DNA of 64,000 nt from contig JAWHQI010000502.1 in NCBI GenBank assembly GCA_033032865.1, positions 930,001 through 994,000 on the forward strand, written 5' to 3'. The notes below the pieces were generated by a model. The model did no database searches. It was not told the origin of the DNA and was given only the letters and a program-made list of their open reading frames with translations. The first letter of the stretch is position 1, and each line of letters opens with the position of its first letter. This document shows, piece after piece, positions 54,555 to 64,000 of the stretch. The position numbers and the translations under genes are program-made. This DNA is from Dactylorhiza incarnata. Its lineage: Eukaryota; Streptophyta; Magnoliopsida; Asparagales; Orchidaceae.

Positions 54555-54879
54555 TTGCCTGGGCACCCTTTTTGCTCGCCCAGCGACCTTCTGTAAACCC
54601 TTTTGAAGATATTTTGTAATTTTATACCAAACATATAAATGAACAGGACAAGATTTTGCTCGCCTGTTTCTTCTGCTTTTGCTTCCTTTCTTGAATGTCA
54701 CTTAGGCTCCTAGGCTCGAGACGAGATTGAGTGCTCGCTAGGCTCTTAGGCTCGAGGCGAGTTTGAGTGCTCGCACCTTCATACTCGCACCTGCATGCTC
54801 GCATGTGTATACTTGCCCATCTGGCGAGTATTACCTACATACTCGCCTTCTCAATGGTACCTTCTGATTGAGTCGAGTC

Positions 54880-55940
54880 ATGAGGGGCACTTGGAGGGTC
54901 CCGAGGGACACATGCTCTCAAGGCCTTGCCTTGCACCTGGTGAAGAGTTCATTATAATCACTTTAATAATAATGGACTTTGTAAGAGGAAAGAGATAGGG
55001 AATGACAGTCGGGGAGGTCTGGAGGGACACATCTTCCCGAGGCCTCCATCCTACTTGGATACCGGATGTCGACAAAGAATGCCGTCAAGTAGGGAATGGC
55101 AATCGGGGAGGTCCAAGGGGACACACCGTCCCGAGGTTTCCATCCTACTTGGATGCCAGAATGTCTCCATTCTTTGGTCGATCGGATCGGTTTTGCCCTT
55201 TCCTAAGTTGGGATGTCGGCTTCCAGACTTTCCCCTGGTAATCTCTCCAGTCGGACGAGAAGTGCGGTCGGCGGGAACCGCGACCAACGTGCAAGGGGGG
55301 AGCTGATCTCGGCTGTCATTGCAGAGGTTTTGACTTAAGGGAACTCACACCCGAGGCACTGTCCCATCATCCATCCTGAGCTTTTACGAGGGTTAAGTCG
55401 GAGGCTCGTTTTCCAACTTGCGGCGTTGAATGTTGACGTAGGATGACGTCAAGCAGGGAGTGGCAGTCGGGGAGGTCCAAAGGGACACACCATCCCGAGG
55501 CCTCCATCCTACTTGGATGCTGAATGTGGATCAAACCTGCTTCCTGTTGCTCAATAAATTAGCAGGGAGTTAAGCACACTTAAGCACACTTAAGCACACC
55601 AACTCACATGATCGGACACAATATTTTTAAGAAATGGATTGCTTGCTGTGAGCTTTTAGCTCTCGAGGGTACACGACACCTTTATTCAAGGGTCCCCTGA
55701 GCTAGTTAAATCGATCATCTCTTCGCCGAATCGGGAGGTCGGCGTCCAGACTTTCTCCTGGTAATCTCTCCAGTCGGACGAGAAGTGCGGTCGGTGGGAA
55801 CCGCGGCCAACATGCAAGGGGGAGCTGATCTCGGTCGTCATTGCAGAGGCTTGGACTTAAGGGAACGCACACCCGAGGCACTGTCCCATCATCCGTTTTG
55901 AGTTTTTACGAGGGTTAAGTCGGAGGCTCGTTTCCCAACC
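54880..55940 (+). repeat. Imperfect tandem repeats between the antisense genes and integrase
   Basis: A module with GGGAGGTCC, GGGACACA, TCCCGAGG and CCTCCATCCTACTTGGAT occurs about four times (near 54890, 55010, 55095, 55460). A longer module with GGTAATCTCTCCAGTCGGAC and GTGCGGTCGG..GGGAACCGCG to GGCACTGTCCCATCATCC occurs twice (55220-55375 and 55755-55895). The repeats are non-coding. Confidence 0.75.
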
Positions 55941-56091
55941 TAGCGTGGAGATCGACTTTACTGGCCTCCTTTCTTTAAAGATTTCTCTGGGATAGGAAGG
56001 ATTGTCTCATCTCATGTTTCAGGGAGATGTAAATTTTTATTTATACATAAATAAACTTTACAAAAAGGGGGGGGGGGCATATACACTCCCT

Positions 56092-57110
56092 TTAGGGATA
56101 AAACCTTTTCAGGTCATCGCCGCTCCAGGTGTTCCCCTGCAGCTCGCCTTCCTGGTTTTGTAAGCGGTACCCTCCTGTCAGGAGAGCTTCCTGGATGATG
56201 AAGGGTCCTTCCCAGTTTGGGTTGAGCTTCCCGACGGCCGCTGATCTTCCTGCCGCGTCCACCTTCTTCAGGACCAGGTCACCTTCTTGGAAGTACTTGA
56301 GGCAGACGTTTTTATCGAAATGTCTTGCCATTCGGCGCTTGATCTCTTCTTGCCTAGCTGAGGCCAGGTCTCGCAACTTTTCTATGTAGTCGAGGGATAG
56401 CTTATGTGCTTCTTCATTCTCTAATCGCCATTCCTCGTTTCCGTCTTCCGCGGCTATCACTCTTGGGCTTCTGACTTCAAACTCTACTGGAATGAGAGCT
56501 TCTGATCCGTGAGAGAGCTTGAACGGTGTCTCCCCGGTGGCTGAGCTAGGAGTGGTCCTCAAAGCCCATAGTACCGAGGGGAGCTGGTCCGCCCAACTAC
56601 CTCTCAGGTTCTCTACTTTCTTCTTTAGCAGATTGATGATCAGCTTGTTGGCGGCCTCCACTTGACCATTGCTCCTGGGATGGTGCACGGAGGCGAATCA
56701 AAGATTAGTTCCCAGCTGCCTGCAAAAATCATCCAATTCTAAGCTGGCAAACTGGGGACCGTTGTCGGTGACGATGGCGAGAGGGATTCCAAATCTGCAG
56801 ACGATCTCCCCCCAGATGAAGTTCTTCACGACTTGAGAGGTGGTCTTGGCCAAAGCTTTGGCCTCAATCCACTTGGAGAAGTAGTCGATCATGACGAGAA
56901 CGAACTTCCTCTGGCCACTTGCTTGAGGAAAAGGGCCGATCAAGTCCATCCCCCAGATGGCAAACGGCCATGGGGCGGTGATTGATCGGAGCTGCTGGGC
57001 CGGCTGCAACTGAAGGGGGCGAAGAGTTGGCACTTCTGACACTTCTTCGAGAAGGTCTCAGCATCCTTTCGGATAGTAGGCCATAAGTAACCTTGCCTCA
57101 GGATCCTTTG
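56092..57110 (-). pseudogene. Integrase of the Tat-type element, damaged
   Basis: On the minus strand the zinc finger half is cut: the reading starts at ILRQGYLWPTIRKDAETF and CQKCQLF, without the upstream histidines. After a frame change near 57025 the catalytic core follows with WGMDLIGPFP (first Asp), VTDNGPQF (second Asp) and NGQVEAANK (Glu). A TGA at 56698-56700 interrupts it (FASVHHP behind it is in frame), where a CGA Arg codon fits the family. The C-terminal part (LRTTPSSATGETPF, YFQEGDLVLKKV, NWEGPFII) is typical for Tat integrases. The enzyme is not functional as read. Confidence 0.85.
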
Positions 57111-57113
57111 CTC
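57042..57113 (-). other. Deletion junction: RT and RNase H missing
   Basis: The protease region ends about 57113 (SAEAILGLAL, stop) and within 60 bases the sequence is already in the integrase zinc finger. About 2 kb of RT/RNase H expected in this position are absent. No repeat was seen at the junction. Confidence 0.75.
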
Positions 57114-59281
57114 TAAAGTGCGAGTCCCAGAATGGCTTCCGCACTCTCCCGAGTGGCTCTTGGATCGCTCCTGATCCTCACCTGGATATCTCCCTTACAG
57201 TACTTCAAGCACTGATGGTAGGAGGATGGGACGGCCTTGAAGGAGTTGAGAAGTGGCCTCCCGAAGATAGCCCTGTAACAGCTCAGGGCGTCGACGATGA
57301 CAAATTGACAGCTGATGGAGGTGCCACCGAGCGTTACAAGGAGATCTGCTCCTCCTTCCACTTCCTTCTTCTCTCCGGAGAAGCCGAAGAGGGGACCATC
57401 AGCTGCCCGAACCCTTGCTGCTCCGTCTCCCAGTCCGTCAAATGTTCCCTTGAAAATGACGTTTACGGAGCTACCATTATCGATCAGGATCCGATCAACG
57501 GTGAAGTCTTCTACTGCGGCTTGGATCACGAGGGCATCATGGAAGGGATTCCCATTCCCTAACATGTCCTCCTCAGAAAAAGTGATCTCCTCCATAGGGG
57601 GTGGTGCTTGCGAGGTCGAGGCGACACTCCTGCGATAGATCTGATGGAGGCTCCCTTTGCGGGAAGCTTCCAGCCCTGCTCCCCCATGGATCACTCCGAC
57701 TCCGCCTCCTTGAACCAGGTCTCCCCGACCTCCCTGGTCGACCCGGTCCTCATTCCTCCTTCGAGCGACGACTTGTACTGCCGGCGGCTCGGCAGGGGCT
57801 TCGATCCTTCGCTGTTCCCCTCCACCTTCTCCTGCTGCTAGCCTCCTCCTGGCTTCCCAAAAGTCTGGCCAAGCCATCATCGCATGCCCTTCTGCCTGGT
57901 GGAAATCACAGTAGAGGGGAACCTCTTCTGCCTGCTGCCTTCTCTGCCGCTGCTTCTTCCTTCCTTGACGGCGGCCACGCCTGGCTACCGCCATTGCTTC
58001 GTCTCTCCTCTTCTCCTGACGCCTCTCCGGCTGGCGAAAGGGTCTTCTCTCCGGGGATCTTCCCCTTTGATCCCGATGCTGGTTCCGTCCAGCCGGCCTC
58101 CAAGGCGGCCAGTTGACGGGGACCTGATAGCGCCTTTCCTCCTCCCGACGCTCCGGGGTCACGATGGGCCTCCTCTCATCGCTCCTCCTGGCTTCCTCTC
58201 TCCTGGGTTCCTCCCTTTTCTTCTCTTCTCTTCTCCTTTCTTCACGCCGCTCCGGCCTCTTCTTTTCCGCCCTCCGGGGCTCTTCTCTATTTCTCTTCTC
58301 AGGGATCCTATCCCTCTCTTCTTCTTCACCTCCGATCACCTTAGCCAGCCTGGCGAGGAAGTCAGGGTTGGAAGCCTCTCCGCGGACAAACTTGTTGGCC
58401 CTCTGAATGAGGTTGTCATAGGAATAGGGAGGATTCCTACTGAGATCCAACTTGAAGAGGCATTGACTTATACCGAACGTCAAGGCCAGCAACAGGATGT
58501 TGCTATCCACCTCCTGGATCTGCAGAACCTCCTCTTGAAAGGGCTCGATGTAGGGTCCCAATGCCTCATCCGGCCTCTATACCAGATAGAACAGGGCCAT
58601 TGCTTCTTTCTTCAGCTTCCGGGTCGTGTCGAACCAGGTCGTCACTCCACGGCACAGGTCTTCAAAGCAGTAAATCGAGCCGGTGGGCAACTGGTGGAAC
58701 CAGTCCCATGCCTTTGCACGGAAGGTGATGACAAACAATCTGCATTTAAAGGCATCCGACATGGTTCGAATAGAGACTATATCCTCGAACCACTGGATGT
58801 GCCGGACAGGGTCATCCCTCCCTGAATAGTAATTCAAGACGGGCTCCCTGAACCCTTCTGGCATGGGCGCGACGAGGATCTCCTCGCAGAAGGGGCTCCT
58901 CCCTCCTGCCCGGCGACGATCCTCCACCTGGCGAGTATCACCACCATACTCGCCATAGTGTTGAGTATCCTGATACCTCGCCTGCTCGTCCGTCTCGCGG
59001 AAGCGAATCCCTTGCGAGGTCGGCTGGTAGAACTGCGACCTCCTTGGTCGCTCGGTCATATCCTCTACATGTTCCTTTCCTGCTCGCCGAGGGGGACTCC
59101 TTCCCTCGGTCAGAACCGGGCGATGCGGCGAGGTCGCCGTGACCTCGGCGCGCGGCTGAAGCGCTGCTCGCATGGTCCCCTCCATGCGCTGCGCGAAGGC
59201 TTCGAAAACTGCTAACGTCACGAACTCGCCGCTCGGAGACGGGTTGCCAACTACCTCCTCATGGTCGCCAACTATGACCAT
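57113..59281 (-). pseudogene. gag: Gag and protease of the Tat-type element, one TAG
   Basis: The frame starts with ATG 59281 on the minus strand. A Gag core (PEGFREPVLNYYSGRDDPVRHI, CRLFVITFRAKAWDWFHQLP) is followed by a TAG at 58577-58579 in the sequence LFYLV-stop-RPDEALGPY; a CAG Gln codon fits there. The same frame then continues 483 codons: further Gag (RANKFVRGEAS), a long R/E-rich charged stretch, CDFHQAEGH (half of a Tat-type zinc motif), and the protease core ILIDNGSSVNVIF. DNGSS instead of DTGAS is usual for Tat proteases. The frame ends where RT should begin. Confidence 0.82.
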
Positions 59282-59339
59282 CTCGCCTTCTTACTGAACT
59301 TTCCTTCTCTGACTGCGGTCCATGCTCACCGCACCAAAG

Positions 59340-59992
59340 TGTTGACGCCAGGAAAATCCTGACCTCAAGATTCGGACCGATGCAGCCGGAGGCTACTCGC
59401 CCAGCAGTCCAACGAGAGGGCTTGGCTGGCAACGACGAAGAAGCTAGAAGAGCAACGAACAGGACCCCAGGTGCTGCGGCAGGGAGGTCCCACCACGTAC
59501 CCAGAAGCTCGAGAGAGTCTTCCCCTCCGAAACCAAAGTGGCTGAGCTTGGTACAGGGAAGGCACCGACTTGGCTAAAAGCAAGGGTGACATGATCGAGA
59601 ATTCGGAAATCGGGGTCCAAAAGCTCAAGTCCAGGTACCAATCCAAGTACCCCTGGGGTCCTATTTATAGGAAAACCAAAGGGTAGGGGGGGGGGGGATT
59701 TTTATAGCCCAGCCCCCAACCCGGCGACTATGGGTTACTCGGCGCGTACCATGCCATAGTCGCCCATCTGGCGAGTATTGGATGCTGCTCGCACACGCCG
59801 GGCCAATACTCGCCCAGGGCTTCTGCTGCTTCCTGGTTAATACTCGCCTACCTGGCGAGTATCGCCGGTATACTCGCCAGGGTCTCTTCTGCTTTTGCCT
59901 TGGACTGCTGGTCTCTGTGTTGACCCTTCGACTTTTGACTTCTGTCTACATGGCCTTGAGTGGGTCCACCCTCGGAGAATGAGAGTTGTACA
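59340..59992 (-). repeat. 5' LTR of the Tat-type element
   Basis: 653 bp, matching 49729-50394 with a few substitutions and indels (one of them in a G-run at 59687 and a 14-base gap near 59835). On the minus strand the inner flank reads CTTTGGTGCGGTGAGC, where the PBS should lie; the tRNA was not identified. Confidence 0.9.
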
Positions 59993-60952
59993 TCTTCAAT
60001 TATTATTGGATCCTTCAAATGAAGTAGACCCATTTTATAGATTTTAAGAGAGCGCACAAGGAATTTAGCCATCATAATTAATCGGCGGACGAATAGAAAC
60101 ACCCGATTATGTCCATTGGATCACCAACTTTGATTATTGGACAACTTTGCCGTCCTGGTGGATCCGGGCAGCCCGGTCAGGTTCGTCGGAGTGGGGATAA
60201 TCTCACTGCGACCGCCTCCCAAAAAATAAATGTGCTTGAAACTTGATGAAAGTCTCATAAAATCTTAGCCTCATCGCTACGAGTACGCTCGTGATGACAA
60301 TTTCTCGATCGGAGGTCTAGTACTCACCGACAAAAGGGCATTTGGGTGAAATTGTCACTTTGTCAAAACTCCACCAAAACCTTTGATTGAATAGTCTATC
60401 TCGTAGCATTTTTTGAGAGCAATCTAGTGCCGCTATTGGATCGTAGTTTTGTCGTGTAGTTTTGAAAATATGATTTCCCAAACATCTAAACTCAAGCTAT
60501 CATTAATGGTGATTTGGAGAGATTTGGAGGAAGAACGAGGAGGAAAGGGGGCGCTCACGGGCACCAGTGGCCCTGTGCGCCCTCCTGAGCCTTTTTGGTG
60601 GCTGAAAGGTGTCCGAAATGAGGTGGAGTAGTGGAGCTTTCCCCCTTATATTGAACTACGACCGAGCACTAGGGTGTGAGCTTTATATGTTCATGAACCT
60701 CTGAATTGAATGATTTCTATTTGTTTTTTGTTTTGTTCTCCTCGTATTTTTAATGACGTTCTTATTCCATTGAGAAAAAGACGATGTTTCTCCTTTTACG
60801 TTACATATTCGTTGTAATTTGCCATTTTATTTGAAGATCGGGACTTGCCATTTCGGTTCCTCATGCAAATTCCACCATCAAGTCAAGAAGATGGATCTTT
60901 TCAGGGTTTTCCATTGAATCACTAAGGATATATTCTATGACTAGTTGACACT
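59993..60952. other. LTR remainder and spacer, no gene seen
   Basis: The first part continues the split LTR fragment (minus-strand TATA box at 60033-60039). From about 60100 to 60952 no feature was recognised. Confidence 0.5.
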
Positions 60953-61070
60953 TGTAGAATTAAGGCTTCATATTTCTATTAACACATACATACATGTATA
61001 TATACCTCTACAACATCTCTAAACGCACATCACTCCTATACACACACCACACCTCTAATACATGCCAGCA
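60953..61070 (-). repeat. 3' LTR of the decayed copia element
   Basis: About 118 bp, located by alignment of the following CTCCTCAAGGTGAGC with the CTCCTCCTCAAGGTGGG next to the LTR of the intact element. It shares the CATACA..TATATATAC..CACACACCAC pattern. The outer end is tentative. Confidence 0.5.
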
Positions 61071-61074
61071 CTCC

Positions 61075-63899
61075 TCAAGGTGAGCGAAAGATGTTAACTA
61101 AGCCCATCTTGTCACAATTCCTCATCATGTCGTTTGAGCTGAGCCCCTTTGTCAAACAATCAACAGCTTGATCCTTGGCGGTGACATAGTTAAGCTCCAA
61201 GAGTCCACTATCCAGTTTCTCTTTTATAAAGAACCTATCAATCTCGATATGTTTGGTCCTATCATGGTGAACATGATTGTTAGCGATGATGATTGCTGCT
61301 TGACTATCACACCAGCTTCATCCCGTCTCCTCGATCCAACTTCAGCTCCATTAGCATTCCTTTCAATCAGAGGAGTTCAGCAACCCCCAGAGCCATAGCC
61401 CTATACTAAGCTTCAGCCGTTGATCGGGCTACAACCGACTGCTTCTTGCTTCTCCATGAGATCAGGTTGCCTCCCACAAAGATGCAATAACCTGAAGTTG
61501 ATCTCCTATCATCAACACAACTTGCCCAATCTGAGTCGCAGTATCCTTCGATCTTTACATGTCCATTCCATCTAAAGAGTATCCCTTTTCCTGGAGCAGA
61601 TTTCACGTATCAAAGAATTTGGTACACAATATCCATGTGGCCCTTCCTTGGATCGTGCGTGTAATGACTCACCACGCTCACATCGAAGGAGATGTCTGGA
61701 CGCGTGTGGTGCAGATAGATCAATCGCCCGACAAGTCTTTGATATCTCTCCCGATCAACTGGTTCTCCTACCTCAGCACTCACTTTCTCTTTAGTGTCGA
61801 TAGGTGTTGCAGCTGGCTTGCATCCAAGCATCCATGTCTCAGTGAGGACATCCAGGGCATACTTTCGTTGAGACAGAACAATTCCCTTCGCACCATATGC
61901 AATCTCTATCCCAAGAAAGTACTTAAGATAACCCAAGTCCTTCACCTCGAACATCTTCCCCAAGTCACACTTAAGACGCGCAATTTCCTCCTCGTCATCT
62001 CCCGTAATGATCATGTCATCCACATATACAACAAGTATGATGATGTGATGTTTCTCATTATGTCTGAAAAACACAGTGTGGTTGACATTGGTTTGCTGAT
62101 ATCACATCCAAACCATGGTCCTTCTGAAGCGATCAAACCATGCACGAGGGGATTGCTTCAGTCCATACAGTGCCTTCTTCAACCTACACACTTTGCCTTC
62201 CGTCATGGCTATACCAAATCCAGGTGGGACCTCCATATATACTTCCTCAACAAGATCGTCATGTAGAAAAGCATTTTTCACATCCAATTGTTGCATCTTC
62301 CATCCACCATTGGCCGCCAGGCTGATCAGGGTATGAACCGTACTCATCTTTGCAACAGGTGCGAACATCTCATCATAATCGATGTCATACGTCTGGTTGT
62401 ACCCTTTCGCAACCAATCGAGCCTTATAGCGCTCGATTTTTCCATCCAGGTTCTGCTTTACGGTAAAGACCCGCTTGCACCCAACAACCTTCTTCCTCGT
62501 CGGAAGCTATGCTAGTTCCCACGTCTTATTCTTCTCCAGAGCGTGCATCTCCTCCTTTATTGTTGTTTGTCAGTTATGGTCGGCTTTAGCTACCTACCAA
62601 CTATTAGGTATAGTAATACTATCCAAGGATGCAATGAATGCTCTGTGAGAAGAAGAGATAACGTCGTAGGAGACAATAAAGCAAGATCCCAACCATATCA
62701 ATCAGGAGGATTACCTGCATTGATGCGAGTGCTCCTTCTGACAGAAGTAGTCGGGGATGTGGGAGAGATAGACTCACCGGGAGGTGAACGTGGTTCAACT
62801 GGAGGTGCTTCCGGGATTGAGACGGACATAGACGAGGGACTAGGCACAGTCGTTGTGGGTGCAAGTACGAGGTCATGAGTTCTCCTTTCTCTTCTCTGAT
62901 GTGTGACAAACTCCCCTGAAGTTGTGGGTATCACACCTCTCACCTCCTCCTGCTCCTCATTCATCCCTTGCTCCACAGTGTAAGGTTTTCCACTGTCTTT
63001 ACTTAAATCTGTCACCAGGCTCTCCCATTCTCGGCCTCCATTCCTAAGATTGGGCTTTTCAGGTACGAGCAGAATCTCTCCTCCTCTGCGTAGTACTGCT
63101 CTTGCTCTCGGAAGTGGACATCCATACTCATAAAACACCTTTTCTCGATTAGACTCCAACATACATATCCCTTATGAGTACCAAAATATCCCACAAAGAT
63201 ACATTTAATTGCCCTGACATCAAATTTGCCAACGCTTGTCCTATTATCCTTCACAAAGCAGACGCACCCAAAAACCTTAAGTGGAAGCATACCTCCGTTA
63301 TGCCCTTGCAGCTCCTGACACGACGATCTCCACCCTAAGATCTTCGATGACATTCTATTGATTAACCGTGTTGCTGTTAACACAGCATACCCCCACAAGT
63401 GTTGGGGAACATTCATGTGCAGCATCATGCTTCTTGCCACTTCCATCAGATGTCTATTTTTCCTCTCAGCTACGCCATTCTGTTCAGGAGTGTATGCACA
63501 GGTAGTTTGGTGCAGTATCCCGTGAGATGATAAGTACTCTGCAAGGGTCTTATTGGTATATTCCGTTCCATTATCCGACCTAAGTACCTTGAGTACTGCA
63601 CCGTATTGAGTTTGAACATGCTTGTGAAAATTATAGAAACAAGTGGGGACCTCACTTTTAGCTTTCATTAAATATACCCACGTGACACGGGAAGCACAAC
63701 CAATAAAGGTCACAAAATATCTATAGCCATTAGAGAAATTAACTGCACATGACCCCCAAACATCTGAATGCATAACATTAAACACATAAGAGCTTCTATG
63801 ACCAGAACTAGCATAAGAGTTTCTTGTGAGCTTGACTAAGTCGCAAGCATCACACACAAGTTTACTTTTACATGCCTTTTTAAAAATAGAAGGAAACAA
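61075..63899 (-). pseudogene. pol: Copia pol fragments: integrase, RT, RNase H
   Basis: From right to left (5' to 3'): integrase from the finger (CDACDLVKLTRNSY) through VMHSDVWGSC, RSDNGTEYTNKTL and NGVAERKNRHLME; a linker rich in Pro/Ser (62700-63160); RT with QQLDVKNAFLHDDLVEEVYME (near 62290) and VVYVDDMIITGDDEEE (near 62020); then RNase H with VKIEGYCDSDWASC and KKQSVVARSTAEA (near 61500). At least four breaks separate these parts, for example stops at 62102 and 61610 and frame changes at about 62420-62700. The integrase motif here keeps the Glu of NGVAERKNR that the intact relative has changed to Lys. Confidence 0.85.
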
Positions 63900-64000
63900 T
63901 CATTCTAAAAACCAAAAGAAGAATGACCTAAACGTCGATGGTGGGGCAGAATTGCCTCCTCTATACTTGTCTCAAGGTTCCATTCCATTATCTTCTCCGT
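63900..64000 (-). pseudogene. Copia pol continuing past the window end
   Basis: The sequence continues the decayed element (GAG-pre-integrase region expected), but frame changes make it unreadable over this short stretch. Confidence 0.5.

Larger units (their letters stand above)
49729..59992 (-). mobile_element. Tat-type Ty3/gypsy element without RT, with antisense genes
   Basis: The LTRs 49729-50394 and 59340-59992 are flanked by the TSD TCTTC (49724-49728 and 59993-59997). Gag, protease and integrase lie on the minus strand; a purine tract AAAGAGCGGGGATTG (minus strand, 50395-50409) precedes the left LTR and confirms that direction. RT and RNase H are deleted. Between integrase and the 3' LTR lies 5.7 kb with two gene-like units in opposite direction, an arrangement known for Tat-lineage elements such as Grande. 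TACTCGCC words are scattered through the LTRs and the antisense region. Confidence 0.88.
60953..64000 (-). mobile_element. Decayed copia element related to 43585-48865, cut by the window end
   Basis: The 3' LTR (about 60953-61070) and pol sequence are on the minus strand. The protein is clearly a relative of the intact element (same words GYCDSDWASC, VYVDDMIITGDDE, LKKALYGLKQSPRAWFDRF, DVHFREQEQYY), but with many stops and frameshifts. The 5' part including gag lies beyond the window. Confidence 0.88.

Noticed and set aside
57601..58825. Long plus-strand frames opposite Gag of the Tat element
   Set aside because: Low-complexity Leu/Ser/Pro sequence, the mirror of the R/E-rich Gag stretch.

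Overview
The window is nuclear DNA of a flowering plant. It holds one split host gene set in nested transposable elements of families known from plants: chromodomain, Athila and Tat Ty3/gypsy elements, Ty1/copia elements primed by initiator-Met tRNA, MITEs, and repeats derived from 5S rRNA. The GC-rich exons of the host gene fit a monocot or early-branching angiosperm, but the species cannot be read from the sequence.

Layout. (1) 1-11751, plus strand: a Tekay/Del-like chromovirus whose 5' LTR is cut by the window edge. Gag and Pol are separated by a 129-bp GT..AG segment that looks like an intron. The very long 3' LTR (from 5728) carries a nested 1.7-kb Athila-type solo LTR (9968-11661, TSD GAACG) and then breaks off. 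(2) 11787-12393: a palindrome of 5S-rRNA-derived units. (3) 12394-17130, minus strand: an Athila element with 5' LTR, tRNA-Asp PBS, gag and pol, truncated at the RT active site. (4) 17131-21970: LTR-like DNA with a 156-bp tandem repeat, then a second LTR related to the element in the host intron. (5) 22865-33877, minus strand: a complete five-exon phospholipase D alpha gene (814 codons before the stop). Its 7.4-kb third intron holds a complete non-autonomous LTR retrotransposon (25292-28400), a Tourist-like MITE and an inverted GC-rich minisatellite. Its first intron holds a 625-bp TIR element. (6) 34125-40710: a hAT-like repeat split by a full-length Tork/Tnt1-like copia element (34559-40577, TSD GGTTT) with three in-frame TGA codons. 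(7) 42347-43409: a composite of four 5S-derived units (three direct, one inverted) flanked by a single 5-bp TSD (CAAAC). (8) 43585-48865, minus strand: a very young copia element with identical 137-bp LTRs and an intact 1463-residue polyprotein. (9) 49253-60040: an LTR fragment split by a 10.3-kb Tat-type element (49729-59992, TSD TCTTC). The Tat element has lost RT and RNase H but carries two gene-like units, each with a TATA box, antisense to gag-pol. (10) 60953-64000, minus strand: a decayed relative of the element in (8), cut by the window end.

The only clear cellular gene is the phospholipase D. Everything else is mobile-element sequence at different stages of decay. Relative ages follow from nesting and LTR identity: the 137-bp-LTR copia element is youngest, the Tork-like element is slightly diverged (about eight substitutions and one 7-bp indel between its LTRs by eye), and the Athila and second copia copies are old. 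I consider the composite 5S-derived insertion, the intron-like gag-pol junction and the antisense genes of the RT-less Tat element the least ordinary parts.
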